In this document: piece by piece, positions 23,471-34,840 of the stretch | Layout of the letters: each line of letters starts with the position of its first letter | How positions within the stretch are numbered: position 1 is the first letter of the stretch | NCBI GenBank assembly: GCA_024138015.1 | Contig: JAMXBB010000002.1 | Location: 11,275,258-11,339,257, forward strand | Source of the DNA: Lumnitzera littorea | Taxonomy: Eukaryota; Streptophyta; Magnoliopsida; Myrtales; Combretaceae | Direction: 5' to 3' | Length of the DNA: 64,000 nt | Notes under the pieces: generated by a model | What the model was told of the DNA's origin: nothing | Seen by the model: only the letters and a program-made list of their open reading frames with translations | The model's database searches: none | Translations under genes and position numbers: made by a program

Positions 23471-24291
23471 TTCACTGGCTTACACGCTATTGAACTCCTC
23501 ATTCACCTCCCTTTCAAAGTTCAAGTAGCTATCCTCTCCACTTCTATTGAAAAAAGGAATCGCATCCCTAATCGCTATTTCTGCCGCATAGATCTTTAAG
23601 GTCTACATTAGGACTGCTACTAGCTCCATTGAACTTGAACCCGAAACATATGGGTGCATACCAAGAATCTCTATAGGGAAGGTTTAGGTAGCAAGCACCT
23701 CAAGCATAATGAGACCTATAGGAGGCATCTCATTATCGTTATCATTATCTTCGTCATCATCCCCGTTCTCCTCATCTCCCTCCAGCTTATACTCATCATC
23801 ATCGTCATCATCCTCTTCATCTCCAAATAAGCCTTCCGTTCGTAAATCACATGGTCATGTGAAACTTCCTTCTGTAAGACTAATCCAATAGCTTCAACCA
23901 CTGCATTATCATCATCTCACATGGGCATAGATATGGGCAACGGCTCATATTCATATGCCATTTATTTATTCTCCTTAATTGATGTCACCCCTTCATTCTC
24001 CTAAACCGAAGGCACATATGTTGCTCATACAAGGGGTGCTCCTTCATTGTTGTCCTTGATAGTAATAAGAGAATAAGTCACGACTCTCGAGTAAGCATTG
24101 GGATCTCTATACAAAATCTCAACCCTGACACTTAGATCAACTCCTTAGAAAACTCTTTTAAGGAGATCAGAGAAATTTGCATTGATTCTTACTTTCAACA
24201 TCTTCACCAGGTCAAGATCATATTTCAACCCTGAATTCCCACTTACAATGTTTTCATAGGCGAAAATCATAAATTTTATGATATCTACCAT
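23471..24291 (-). pseudogene. N-terminal region of MULE transposase
   Basis: Best start is ATG 24291 (reverse strand): MVDIIKFMIFAYENIVSGNS, then GLKYDLDLVKMLKVRINANF, which resembles the N-terminal region common in plant MULE proteins. A stop follows RVF. Later comes a low-complexity region built on ATC/TCA triplets (23720-23830) that would be acidic in the right frame, and SGEDSYLNFEREVNEEFNSV just before the DNA-binding domain. Confidence 0.65.
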
Positions 24292-24892
24292 TTTTAACCT
24301 GTTCACATTACAATTATTGTTTCAATTAGCACATAAGACATTGTACCTCGTTCAATATGATCGCATGCCCTTTCTCATAAGTTAAACTAAGCAACTCTCT
24401 AACAACCATTTTACTGAACATTTGGAGTGTACATTTTAAAACACTAAAATTTCAATTTCATTGTCATAAATCTATATGCAAATATACAAATCATTACTGT
24501 CTAGTGTAACTACATGATGTATAACACATATTGACATACAACAACAAGGTTTAATCAGGTTAAAACAATTAAATATACACACATGTAATTATAAGGCTCC
24601 AATTGGGGAAATTCAAAAACAACCTACATTCATGCAAAAAAATCATGAAAATGAAGTTGATTGATGCTTAGAGATGCTTTCCTTTAATTATAGGTTGAGA
24701 TTTTGCAAAAAAAAAAAAAAAATGTTGAAAGAGAGATTTGAGGTTGTAGGTGTGTTAGGCTGAGATAGAGGAGAGAAAAGGAGTGTTTGAGAATGAGGAT
24801 GAAATGAATTGATTGTGCTTCAGCGTGGATTTATAACAAGGGAAGGCTATAATTTTAATATAACTAGAATAGCACATTCAATTATAATATCA
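24292..24892 (-). other. 5' leader and promoter region of the MULE
   Basis: Non-coding. On the reverse strand there is a TATA-like TTATAAATCC near 24828-24837, followed by CTCTCTTT pyrimidine-rich leader DNA and a poly-A/T tract (24706-24721). This is the expected 5' untranslated region upstream of ATG 24291. Confidence 0.5.
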
Positions 24893-25092
24893 AAACAATT
24901 GAAGGTGTTATTTGGAAAAGCGACTTCGTTTTTGCTAAATAACAAGGAAGATGCCTTTTGGAAAGACACCTTTAATGTTAATTTTGCAAAACTTGAGGGT
25001 ATTTTTTATGGTCTCCTAGATGTAATCTTCTTTTCACCCAACCCCTTTTTTAATTTTTTTTCAAGGAATGCATCCCAAGTGTGTTCCTCCAT
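24893..25092 (-). repeat. Right terminal inverted repeat of the MULE
   Basis: Reverse complement matches 440-655, starting ATGGAGGA at 25092. It contains AAGATGCCTTTTGGAAAG and ATTACATCTAGGAG on the appropriate strands. Confidence 0.7.
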
Positions 25093-26996
25093 GAAAAACA
25101 TCGGCAGTTAATCCATTTTGTGTATACATAACTCGATAGTTTTGGGTATACGGTTTTTACTATCCCTTAGATTAAAGGTGGCACGTAAAGAAGTGGAAAC
25201 ATGTCCATGATTGACCTTTATTTCCTATCAATTTGCTTATGCACTAGTAGCAGGCACCCCACTAAGCGAAAGCATAATCAAGTTAAAGTAGTTGACTCCT
25301 CTCTCCTTCCTTCCCCTACTCTCTGCCATTAAATACGGATCTAATCCAACCACATCATCCTTCTTCCCTTTCGCTCACATTTCATTCAAGCACTTCCTTC
25401 TTTCCATTAATTCCTCTAATGATTACCATCATATTATTTACTTCATTTTATAAAGAAGATGTGTTTCGTATTGATAATATAATACGACGAAGATATGATA
25501 AAATAGAATCAAAACAAAATGTGAGTCAAGGAAGTAAGAAAGCCTATTTAAAATTTGATCTTACACTTCACGATGGGTCTTATACCATTTAGTTTTATCA
25601 TTTTATTGATCCCATAATATCTGAACTTCTACTATACTCATTTTGTTGTCTCTCTAAATTTGAATATTAAGTTAATTGTAATATATTAGAGTAATAGGTT
25701 CCAAAAAAGTCATGATTGTGCAGCCGGACTGAGATAATTACACGACAACGACCGAAGTAGACCCAAACAAAAAGAAAATAAAAAGAGAAAAGGAGGAAAG
25801 GAAAAATTCGCCAATTAAAAATATAATATACATGGGCTATTGTTACTATAAAGACCGTCCTGACATTGATTCACACCGCCTCGCGTTCTTTGCTTCAGGT
25901 GTTTGGAATAGGAACTTCACGCAGTTCTTGCGGGAAAAAGAGGACAAATTAATGAATATGCCCTGAATTAATTAATGTGAAAGTATGTATGTCTTCACGA
26001 GAGCAAACGTCCCCGAAAACGCGCATTTGCGATGCATATCGAACATGTTCGACATGTCTATCTTATATGAAAGATAATATTTTATATATATATATATATA
26101 TATACCCTTCAATCATCACATAATATCTAATATGAAGTTGTGAATAACTAGTTTTGACTTAATAATATAGATTATTCATAAAACCTCAAATCTCTTAGCC
26201 GATATTTTAAATCTCTGAGTGAATTAAACCGAAATTTTCAATTTATCAAAACTCAATTTTTGCATTCGCAGTCCCTGGAAACTATGAGAGCTTGGAAGCT
26301 TAATTCAAAAGAACGAAAATGGAAACAAAAAGCCAAATTTGGAATATAAGTATATGAATTTGATTAGTTTCTTACGTCCTTATAACGAAAAAACATCTTC
26401 TAAACATTTGTAAACCAAGAAAGTAAAAAGGGCTCGTGATGCATGAGGAAGTATTCTATGTCCATTAGCTCATACTCTTACTTACTTCCGTTGTATTAAA
26501 TTGAAATAAATATCATTTTCAAAGATCAGATCACGAATCGGACGATTCCGTTAATAAGATATAGGAAACAATTTTTTCATATAGCCCGTGTTTTAGCTTG
26601 ACAAGGTTTCGACAAGAATTTGGTAATCCTGTCCATATTCAATTTGGATATATTTTTCATAAATTGTGAAGTTAGCAAAATGACTTAATGTTGCATTATG
26701 ATGAAATAGTTAAATTATTTTCAAAGAAGAGAAAAGTAAGAATAATAAAAATGATGAAATTTATCAAGTAACATTCGGCGTTATCATACACTGCAATCTG
26801 AAAACGTAATTATTTCGTGTAAACAAATATATACACAAGTGGATGCTCTAATCTACAAATAACAAAAATAAAAATGAAATAAAGGGTACAACAAAAGTAA
26901 AAAAAAAAAAAAAAAGTTTCTTAATTCTAAGAAGCTCTTTGCAACACACAATCCGATACATATCCCATACATCTTTTTTTTTTTTTCCAATGATTT
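25093..26996. other. Intergenic DNA
   Basis: No gene recognised. It contains a pyrimidine-rich stretch (25300-25430), a moderately GC-rich unassigned stretch (25850-26010), and a (TA)n microsatellite at 26083-26104. Downstream of the small minus-strand gene lie A-rich runs at 26900-26916. Confidence 0.4.
26083..26104. repeat. (TA)n microsatellite
   Basis: Eleven uninterrupted TA units. Confidence 0.9.
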
Positions 26997-27338
26997 TTAC
27001 ATTAATATTGCATACCTCATGCTATCACTTACCATGAGATGATTCATTTCTGAAATTTGACTAAATTCACTAGACACCCATACACCATCAGCACCATTAA
27101 CATGTGGATGAGAGAAGCATGATATTACGGACAGTGAAGCCCGCAAGAACCCAAAAACAGCCGATAATCCGGCCCAATTACCCGATCTCGTCTCCATGTT
27201 TTGACCAAATACTTGCATGGGATGATCAGCTGGGATATTATTCATATTTCCACCTCCAAACATGCCCTCATCAGCCACCCTAGATCCCTTCCTTATGTTC
27301 TGGAAATTACGCCTTGTCGTGTGGAGAATCCGCCACAT
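26997..27338 (-). CDS. Conserved plant small protein of unknown function, ends LMVSDSMRYAILM
   Basis: 113 codons from ATG 27338 to the stop at 26997. I chose this start because its context is accaccATGtgg and the N-terminus MWRILHTTRRNFQNIRKGSR resembles family members; an in-frame upstream ATG (27467) would add 43 residues that look like leader sequence. The first half is basic, then come GRNMET-like polar residues, a hydrophobic stretch (LSAVFGFLRASLSVISCFSH, about residues 67-86) and the near-invariant tail NGADGVWVSSEF, SEMNHLMV, DSMRYAILM. From memory this tail marks a plant-only family of small proteins, possibly membrane-associated, with no established role. There are no stops or frameshifts. 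It is the only intact gene between the MULE and the F-box gene. Confidence 0.8.
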   Translation of the reverse strand: MWRILHTTRRNFQNIRKGSRVADEGMFGGGNMNNIPADHPMQVFGQNMETRSGNWAGLSAVFGFLRASLSVISCFSHPHVNGADGVWVSSEFSQISEMNHLMVSDSMRYAILM

Positions 27339-27530
27339 GGTGGTGGATATCAACCCTCTTGCACTTCCAAATTGGCAGAGGTCTTTACGTGGGGAAGAAT
27401 GAAGAGGAAAGTTGTGAATTGGTTTGGGTTTCGAGTTATGAGATAGGTTGCTTTCAAATAATGGCAATGTTGGTGGTTGTGTGGTTAGTGCTAGTATTTA
27501 TCAATAAAGTTCCATCACTAGGGTTGTACC

Positions 27531-27537
27531 TTTATAG
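27531..27537 (-). promoter_or_regulatory. TATA box of the small minus-strand gene
   Basis: The reverse strand reads CCTATAAAGG, 193 bp before the chosen ATG. This distance is usual for a plant core promoter with a leader of about 160 bp. Confidence 0.5.
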
Positions 27538-27734
27538 GAGCATTTACAATGATAATTTTTTTTTTTCCTTTTTTATCTTTTTTTGGGACCGTATACCTTT
27601 TACATGGAAAAAGAGTATTTCCACTAATGTGGCTCCATTGCCTACGTAGCATAGTTTAAAGAAAAAATATCGGAGAAATAACCGTATATTATTGGATAAT
27701 AATAACTTTAAAACCGCATTAGTATATATTCAAG

Positions 27735-27830
27735 CTTAAAATTTTGGGTTTAGGTGTTCATGTAATATCATATCACAACATGAGAGTCATAAGTCCGAAT
27801 CTCTCTAACATCATTTTCAATATGGCACTA
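27735..27830 (+). repeat. tRNA-Met-derived SINE-like remnant
   Basis: TTTTGGGTTTAGGTG followed by CATGTAATATCATATCACA and AGTCCGAATCTCTC resembles a common plant tRNA-derived repeat with a decayed initiator-Met core and B-box (GGTTCGAATC). No clear tail or target duplication. Confidence 0.4.
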
Positions 27831-27939
27831 CTTTAACATAACCACTTGTACTTAATTTATACTTAAAATTTAAAGTGATCAATCATACTTCATCAAACTT
27901 TTTTCTTATTTGATTTTAGGATAAAGTTTAAAGCTGTTA

Positions 27940-28390
27940 ATAGGGGTATAAATGAATCAAATCAGTTCGCAAACTATTCAAGCTCCTCAAGTTTTATTTA
28001 AATTTGATTTAGTGATAATTGACTCAAGCTCAAGCTAAAATTCGAGCTACTTAAGTAATAAATTAAATCAAACTCAAACTTTAAAATACTAAACTTGCTA
28101 AGCTTATAAGTCTAATAGAGTTTAATATAATTTTTAATATATTCTTAATTTACTTAAATAGAAGAGAATTTAACATTAATTCGTGAAAATTTATAAAAAG
28201 TTCAAATTTAATCAAATTGAACTCAAACTTATCATATATAATTTCGAGTCAAGCTCAAGCTTAACGTTTAAAGCTGAGTTAAACTTGAGGCATGCTCAAG
28301 TTTCGAGTTTTCAAGTCAAGTTTGATGCTTGAACTCGAACTGAAATTTAATATTATATCGATTCAACTTGATTCAATTTTATATATATAA
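27940..28390. repeat. Degenerate AAGCTCAAGCT-type repeat
   Basis: Many copies of AAGCTCAAGCT / CTCAAGTTT / AACTCGAACT words on both strands, typical of short non-autonomous plant repeats. There is no coding frame. Confidence 0.4.
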
Positions 28391-28501
28391 TTTCGGTTGA
28401 ATATGGAATTTATAGCTTAACTTTATCCCTTTTCTATCAAACTTTATGTCTATTGAGATGTGATGTAATTTTTTGCATTTTTTTCGGTGGCATATTCTAT
28501 G

Positions 28502-28502
<1 letters not shown>

Positions 28503-28537
<35 letters not shown>
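28503..28537. repeat. (TA)n microsatellite
   Basis: About 17 TA units, uninterrupted. Confidence 0.9.
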
Positions 28538-28541
<4 letters not shown>

Positions 28542-31067
28542 AATATCTAAAGTTGGCGTATGATTTAAAGAGTGGCCCTGTAGCAGCAAGGAGGAATAAT
28601 AAATTGTGAATTTGTGTGTGATTGTGGGGCATATAAAATAAAAGGCCAGCATGCCGACAAACTTGTCTAGTCTAAGGAAAACCTTTTGATTGTGGGATTT
28701 TTGAGTTATCAAAATCAGTAAATACAAGAGGAATATTTTTAAGGTAGCCTTTACAATTCACTTTGAATACGATCTGACGGATCACTAAGCCACAAATAAT
28801 GAGACAAAAGTTAAAAAGCCTGCAACCAGTAATCGCATTTATTGGTTTTGGGCGGGGGGGAGGGCGGGGGATGCGATTAAATTATCTTTTTATTAAATCG
28901 AATTTAATATAATAATTTGATTTTGTTTTTTATAAATCAAATCTAATCTATTCATAAATTTTTTAAACATAAGAAAAACGATTTTCTCCGATTTTGTACT
29001 CAATTTGAATTATTATCACAAATTAACTTTTAAACTCTATATTCCACTACTTGCTTTTGTTGCTTTTTGGAAAAAAAAAAAAAAAACACAACCACTATTT
29101 GAAGTAGGTGGTAGCCCGCTGCACTAAAATAGAAGGGTCCATAACCACAGCCCCATCAAAATAAAAGTTACAACGATTTTGCGTTGTTTTACGAGGAATA
29201 GTAAAGGAAAAGATGAGTTGAAGTGCCAAAACAAGCTGTGTCGGTAGAGATATTATTATGCAATACTGTTCTTATTCTTGCTCTTCAACTTCTGTTCAGG
29301 GAAAAAGGTAAATGATGGGTAGATTCAACTTTATTACGTCTTGCTTCTGAGGAAATAATGAGAAAGTTACGAAAATTAATATTTCATGGGGATTGCTTCG
29401 AAGTAAATGTCCAATTAATACAAAATATAAATTATATTATACGATATTAAGCCAACATCTATTTCTTATATAATATATCAGTCACAACAAGCTTTTTCTC
29501 TCTCTCTCTGTTTTTTTTTTTTTTTATATAGCATATAAGTTCAATTAGATTCCAACCAATTAGTTCGATTCACTTAGTTGAACCGTTCTATAAACCGAAC
29601 TATTAAAATAGAATCTAAATGTAAACTAAATTGATATTGATAAATTAATTTTTCGATTCGATTCACGGTTTATGATTTTTCTCCCAACCCTAAACATTCT
29701 ATCCAATCACATCAACTTAAACTTAAAATATGATTTTATAATGATGTTATTGTATTAGATCTATGATTTTAAGGAAAATCGGTTTGGTTTGTAAACTTTG
29801 GCTTCCCTAAATAAGAAGCCCGAACATTTTTAACAAAAAAGATAAATAACTTAAGTCATATATATATACAAGATAAAAACAAATTTAAGAAAAGGTTTAC
29901 AAGTACATTCCCTTTATTTTGTTGAGGTAGAAAAGTGACTAATCTTATTATATTTTGTGCTCTATAATATTCTATTTAATTGGGTAGATTTCAAATATAT
30001 ATTAAAGATTATATAATAAGTTTTGTATATAACATGTTAGAACTTACTCCTATAAATTAGAGTATGAATTTTTTTTATACCTTATATCTATCTTGAAACT
30101 TGCAATACAGATATTGTTGATATGTAAGTTTGTAGTCTAAGGTATTCTAGTGGCTATCTAGGTGAGCTATATAACAAAAACATTACTACACACAAAACCC
30201 AGCGACATTCAGTTGTGTGTACAATCTTTTATACGAAACTGCAGCATGGTTCCATTTATTATAGATGATACGCATGCTTTTCTTGTTCAGATGTAGATTG
30301 CATGAAAATATAATATGAAAAACAAGAGTTTTTTTCTTTTCAACTCTATGTATTGAATTTCGACCAAACATAAGAAAAATATAAAATTAATGTAAAAATC
30401 ACTACATAACTTTATGTGTTTACATATACCACATCTAATCAAACTTTTATATGTCAAATATGTCACATAAAATTTAAGGTTACTAAATATAATGTTTAAT
30501 TGAACTTTTACTTTCAAATTTACGAGCTTTATCAACTGATATGATATGGTAAACAATCATCGGTCAAAAGGTACAATGTACAAGTGTCGGTAAGATAGTG
30601 AACTAGATAAGCAAAAATTTAATTGGATACAAATTTAAATTTCAAGTGTAAAATTGAAAAATAAAAAAACACTCCTACTATCCAAAAATATATTGTTGGT
30701 TAATAATAGAAATGACGTGAGATCTCTGATTTTTTTTAAATTTATTTTTGGTTTCATCCTTTCCTTTTTCCTTGTTTAGGAATTATTAAGTTTCTCACTA
30801 TGCTACGATAGATCTTGATAGGTGGTTTCATTGAACACCCTTTTTCAATAAAAAATAAACACACAAAAAAATCATAAAGGTTTTTTTCAAAATACTAAGA
30901 TCCCCCTTTTGTACTAATATCACAGGAATAATGAATAAAACGTTCTTATTTCCAAACAACTTTTTGTAATTTTACACTTACGAGCATTTAGGGTACAAAT
31001 GTATAGAGCAATTATATTCTCATGTGAGGAAATTTTTTTTAACCTAGTCTAGCATTAACTCCCCAAA
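28538..31067. other. Intergenic AT-rich DNA
   Basis: No gene seen. It includes a G-rich tract (28849-28870), a TCTCTCTC/poly-T stretch at 29493-29526, and frequent low-complexity A/T runs. Short open frames here lack any recognisable domain. Confidence 0.4.
28849..28870 (+). other. G-rich tract, G-quadruplex-capable
   Basis: Four runs of three or more G separated by single bases (GGG, C, seven G, A, GGG, C, five G). Flanked by the inverted pair AATCGCAT (28833-28840) and ATGCGATT (28871-28878). Confidence 0.7.
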
Positions 31068-33968
31068 TCTATTATAATATATAATATCAAAAACTAAAAG
31101 AAACAGGCCTTAATTTATAAAATAATCTCTCATATCTATATCTTCAAGATATCTTTTATAATAGATTCCTATATCTATCTATATCATATCTATTTATTTG
31201 TCTATAATATATAGCCTTAGAAAATTTCCGTAGATATGACTCTTTAAAACCTTGATAAAGGCTTATTAAAATAAGGTACTCTCTTTTACTTCCACCCCTC
31301 TTCTTGATTCGTGTGATTATCCTCTAATCTTTCTCTCTCTCTCTCTTTTTTTGTTTTCCCTTCCCTCTTTGACGACATGATGATAATGATAATAACTTTG
31401 ACCTTTTTCATTCTTAGTCTCAAACAAAGGTGAGTTTTTTTATCAATTTATTCTTTGTTTAAGAAGTACCATGTTTATGTTTACTCTTACATTTATTTAT
31501 TTGTATTATTTATTGTATTCACAATCTTTTTATATGATACAAGTGGATGGCGCACTTACCATACGTATATAGATTAAATAAAATTAAATTTATATCTTTA
31601 AAATTTATTATTATTTATTTGATGAAAAATCATAGTTTTTGTTAAATAATATAAATATAGATTTATTTATTTTTTTCCATATCTACACTCACTTTAAATC
31701 ATTTAAATTTTTACTTATGAGCAAATTAGGATTATGAACCATACGAGTAAACATCAATCATCATCACGATTATATTTCATCCTAATCTGAATTTTGGCCA
31801 TGAAATGCACACACATAAAGTAAAGTGGGAGAGAAAATAGAAAGAGAGAAAAAACATTAAGAAGAGAGATTATGGAATAAGCACCATATTATATGGGGAT
31901 AGTAAAGAAAGTAAATTTTAGGATTGAGAGAGATTAATAAAAAAAAATAAGTTGATATGCCAATTTTATCCTTAGTATAAAATAATTATAGTTTTAATAA
32001 GTTATTTTTAATATTAGTTTTTTTTTTTACAATAAAATTTTAATTAAAGACTTAAATGGTAATGCTTAAAGGGGCGATTATTTAAGGACCGATCCGCTTT
32101 AATAATATAGATAAGAAAAGTGTTTTATTTTTTTTCCCTTCAATTGGGATTAATAGCAATACATGTGCATAATTCTTATACCTATTATTTTCATATAGCA
32201 TTGTCCTAAATGGACAATGGAAGGGTTTTATAATATTTTGATCCTTCTAATTAATGGAAAAATTATTCTAAGCGTAGTTTATGATAGACTTCCATTCTCA
32301 ATTCACTCTCCATTACAATGGTATGTTTGTTTTTTTATTATTATCTACAATATTTGAGTTTTGTTTTTTATAAATTTGCTACTCTTCTTTTAGCTTTTTT
32401 TCTTTTATTTTAAGTTTTGATTTTTTTTTTAAGGGAGATATCTTTTTTCTCCGGTTATAGCATCAAGTGACATCCACACTCTATATCTCTCTCTTCCAAA
32501 AGCTTAGTTTTTTCTCTCAAATTCAATTATCAGATAATGAAATTGTTTATCTTTTCCCATATCTTTCGAATATTTATTTCTAACATTTTTATTAATTCCA
32601 TGATATTTCAAAGTAACTCCTTTGTTATTATATATTTATTTAAATAGGTGTAATTAATGTACTTATTAACTATAAATTCATCAAACTAAACTTATTCTAC
32701 TGATTAGTAATGTTGTATGTTTTTGGACCAGTTGAAGGGAAGTGCAAAAGTTTTATATTTTTTATTGAATTGTATCGTTTAAGTTGATTTCAGTTTTCTT
32801 ATTCGTGGAAATTTAGTCATAATCTAAGTTATGAGTTTTTATATGCCCAATTTATAAAGTTTTTCCTTTATGTTTGATTTATTTTATTTGTATATTTTTT
32901 ACGTATCAACTATCATTTTGTAGCCTAAATGTTTGATTATTAATGTAACATGTTCTGTTACTTTATGAGTGAGCTTAAAGTTAATCTTTATTATTTTTGT
33001 CGTCAAAGTTCATTTATAACACATAATTCTAGAATTGTTCATTTCGTTATGGTACTTTGATTTTTTTTTCTATACTTTTTTTTAGTATTAACTTTTCATC
33101 ATTAGTAATACCTTTAAACCATTTACACTTTTTTATCACTTTAACTTTTTTGCCCGTTAAGAAAATTTTCTTTTAATTATGTGTCCAATATGCATATCCT
33201 TTATGAAAATGGTACTTACGAAAAAGTTGCAACATTTATATGATATGTTGCAATATTTACATAACTTAAAATTGAATAACACAAATCTCATCATATAAAT
33301 TGTATGCATTATTTGAAAGGTTGTGCCTCTTTTTTAACAACATAATATTTTATATAAATATAAAAAAGACTACTGATAATCACATAAAATGAACATGTAA
33401 TAGTTAGTCATATAATTAAATAATAGTATTCACACCATTGTTAAGTAATTTTGTTATTTTTTTAACATTGTATATATTTAGTTTTTTTTGGTATCTTTTC
33501 ATTGTTGATACATATCGGATCTTTTTTTCGATAATATCTTTTTGGTCATTTATAACTTTTGTTTTTGTTATTTATACCTTTTCAACTTATAACTTTTGAC
33601 AACATATTCCTTCTTCTAATTATATGCTCGAAAAGTATACCATTTATAAATTATGGTAATTGAGGAGGCTATGGTGTTGCATGGTTTTATACAAAATAAC
33701 ATGATTATTGGTATGCGATATTACATTCTTATAATTTTAAAAATTCTATATCAAACTATAATAAGCATTATATATGGATTGTATAGCAAACTATAATATG
33801 TAATATATATTTATATGATTAAATTATAGAATCAACACCCAAGACAATCCATGAATATTTATCATTAATATATTTATTATGATATTTTTTTTAAGTAGAT
33901 TTGTTATTTTTATTAATAAAAATTTATTTTAAAACTAAAATCCGTATATTATAGAGGGTATTAACTAG
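31068..33968 (+). mobile_element. Candidate Helitron remnant
   Basis: The 5' edge candidate TCTATTATAATATATAATAT is preceded by A. The 3' edge ends in TATTAACTAG followed by T, after a decayed CCGTATATTATAGAGGG stretch, which resembles the hairpin plus CTAG ending of plant Helitrons. The ~2.9-kb interior is AT-rich without genes. The ends are degenerate, so this is tentative. Confidence 0.35.
31540..32111 (-). mobile_element. Candidate small Helitron-like insertion
   Basis: On the reverse strand it begins TCTATATTATTAAAGCGGAT, a common 5' end of plant Helitrons, and ends near a stretch reading CGTATGGTAAGTGCGCCATC then CACTTG-T. The last four bases differ from the expected CTRR. There is no coding content. 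Confidence 0.35.
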
Positions 33969-34554
33969 TTTAGTTATAATTTTTAGGTTCCTAGCCTTTC
34001 TAACCCTAATGGGCTAGCGTTGACCATGATTTTATCTCTCAGTACTGGATGTTGCCATATCGTTGTCAAATATGGTCATGCTTCATTACCACTGTCAAAA
34101 GCTATGACAATATCCATCATAGAAGTTAAAAGTCTGTGTTTATTGTCTTCTAGGTAAAACCTATATACAAGCGATAAGCCATCTGTTATATGTGTGAAAT
34201 AAAAAAAAAAAAAAACAAATGCCAGTAACCAGGAAAAAGAAAAAGGAAAAAAAAAAAAAAAGAGAGAAAAAGAGAAAAAGCATAAAAAAAGAAAAAGAAT
34301 ACTAAGGGAATTGAAATTTGTGTAGTGAAAAAGAAAATAATAATATCAAATTAAAAAATTATCAAAAATAAGATTTTTGAAAAAATAATCTCAATAATAC
34401 AATATTTAAAATCCCCTCAAAAGACTATTTTAAATTGAACTAAAAGTCAAATCGCGTATTCAAAAGGTAATTTTAACAACTTACCTATACTCACTAAAAT
34501 TCAATCGGCATAAGTAGATAGACAGAGAAGTTTCTCTCTGAAATCCACAAATTC
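33969..34554. other. Intergenic DNA
   Basis: Holds A-rich low-complexity runs (34200-34320) and no recognisable gene. It may include the promoter of the pseudogene that follows. Confidence 0.35.
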
Positions 34555-34840
34555 TTGGCTTTTACCTTCATAATCTCTTCTTGTGTACTGTTTGTTACCC
34601 TTTTCTACATCCACTTCTTTAATTCACCAAGAAGCCCATCTCCACTTAAATACGACTACCCCCCACGCTTTAAATCTCATTCTCAGCACTATTCAAACTT
34701 TGGCTGGTTTCGGTGGGAGTACGGACAATCTCCCCAGCTAATAGTAGCAATGACAAAGGCCTGATTTTGATCAATACCCAGTTCGATAACTCGGGAAACA
34801 TTTCTGGGTTTGCTGAGTTTTCCCTTTTTAGTGATAACTA
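34555..34840 (+). pseudogene. Unrecognised short pseudogene with signal-anchor-like start
   Basis: An open frame from 34555 lacks an ATG (first codon TTG) but starts with a hydrophobic segment (FIISSCVLFVTLFYIHFF), followed by a Pro/Ser-rich stretch. It continues to GWFRWEYGQS and then stops. A +2 shift near 34730 opens another frame reading NSSNDKGLILINTQFDNSGN, then ISGFAEFSLFSDN and a stop. The two halves joined by a frameshift suggest a broken secreted or membrane protein gene. I do not recognise the family. Confidence 0.35.

Larger units (their letters stand above)
440..25092 (-). mobile_element. Decayed autonomous-type MULE with plant mobile domain, host of a transposon nest
   Basis: Two inverted ~210-bp ends (440-655 and 24893-25092) bracket a broken minus-strand reading frame. 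In order it shows an N-terminal region, a MuDR DNA-binding domain, a MULE transposase core and a plant mobile domain (PMD). The PMD is cut in two: its first part ends at 21207 and its last part resumes at about 2048, with LTR elements between. Fusion or association of MULE transposases with PMD is known in plants. Without its nested insertions the element would be roughly 5 to 6 kb. Many in-frame stops make it inactive. A 9-bp target duplication is not clear: the flanks 431-439 and 25093-25101 are both A-rich but match only weakly. Confidence 0.75.

Noticed and set aside
23709..23891. Ser-rich plus-strand frame
   Set aside because: It is the antisense of the acidic low-complexity region of the MULE transposase.
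26997..27467. Longer 156-codon version of the small minus-strand gene
   Set aside because: The extra 43 N-terminal residues look like untranslated leader; the internal ATG at 27338 has a better context.
28450..28727. Minus-strand frames with Tyr-Ile repeats
   Set aside because: Produced by the (TA)n microsatellite.
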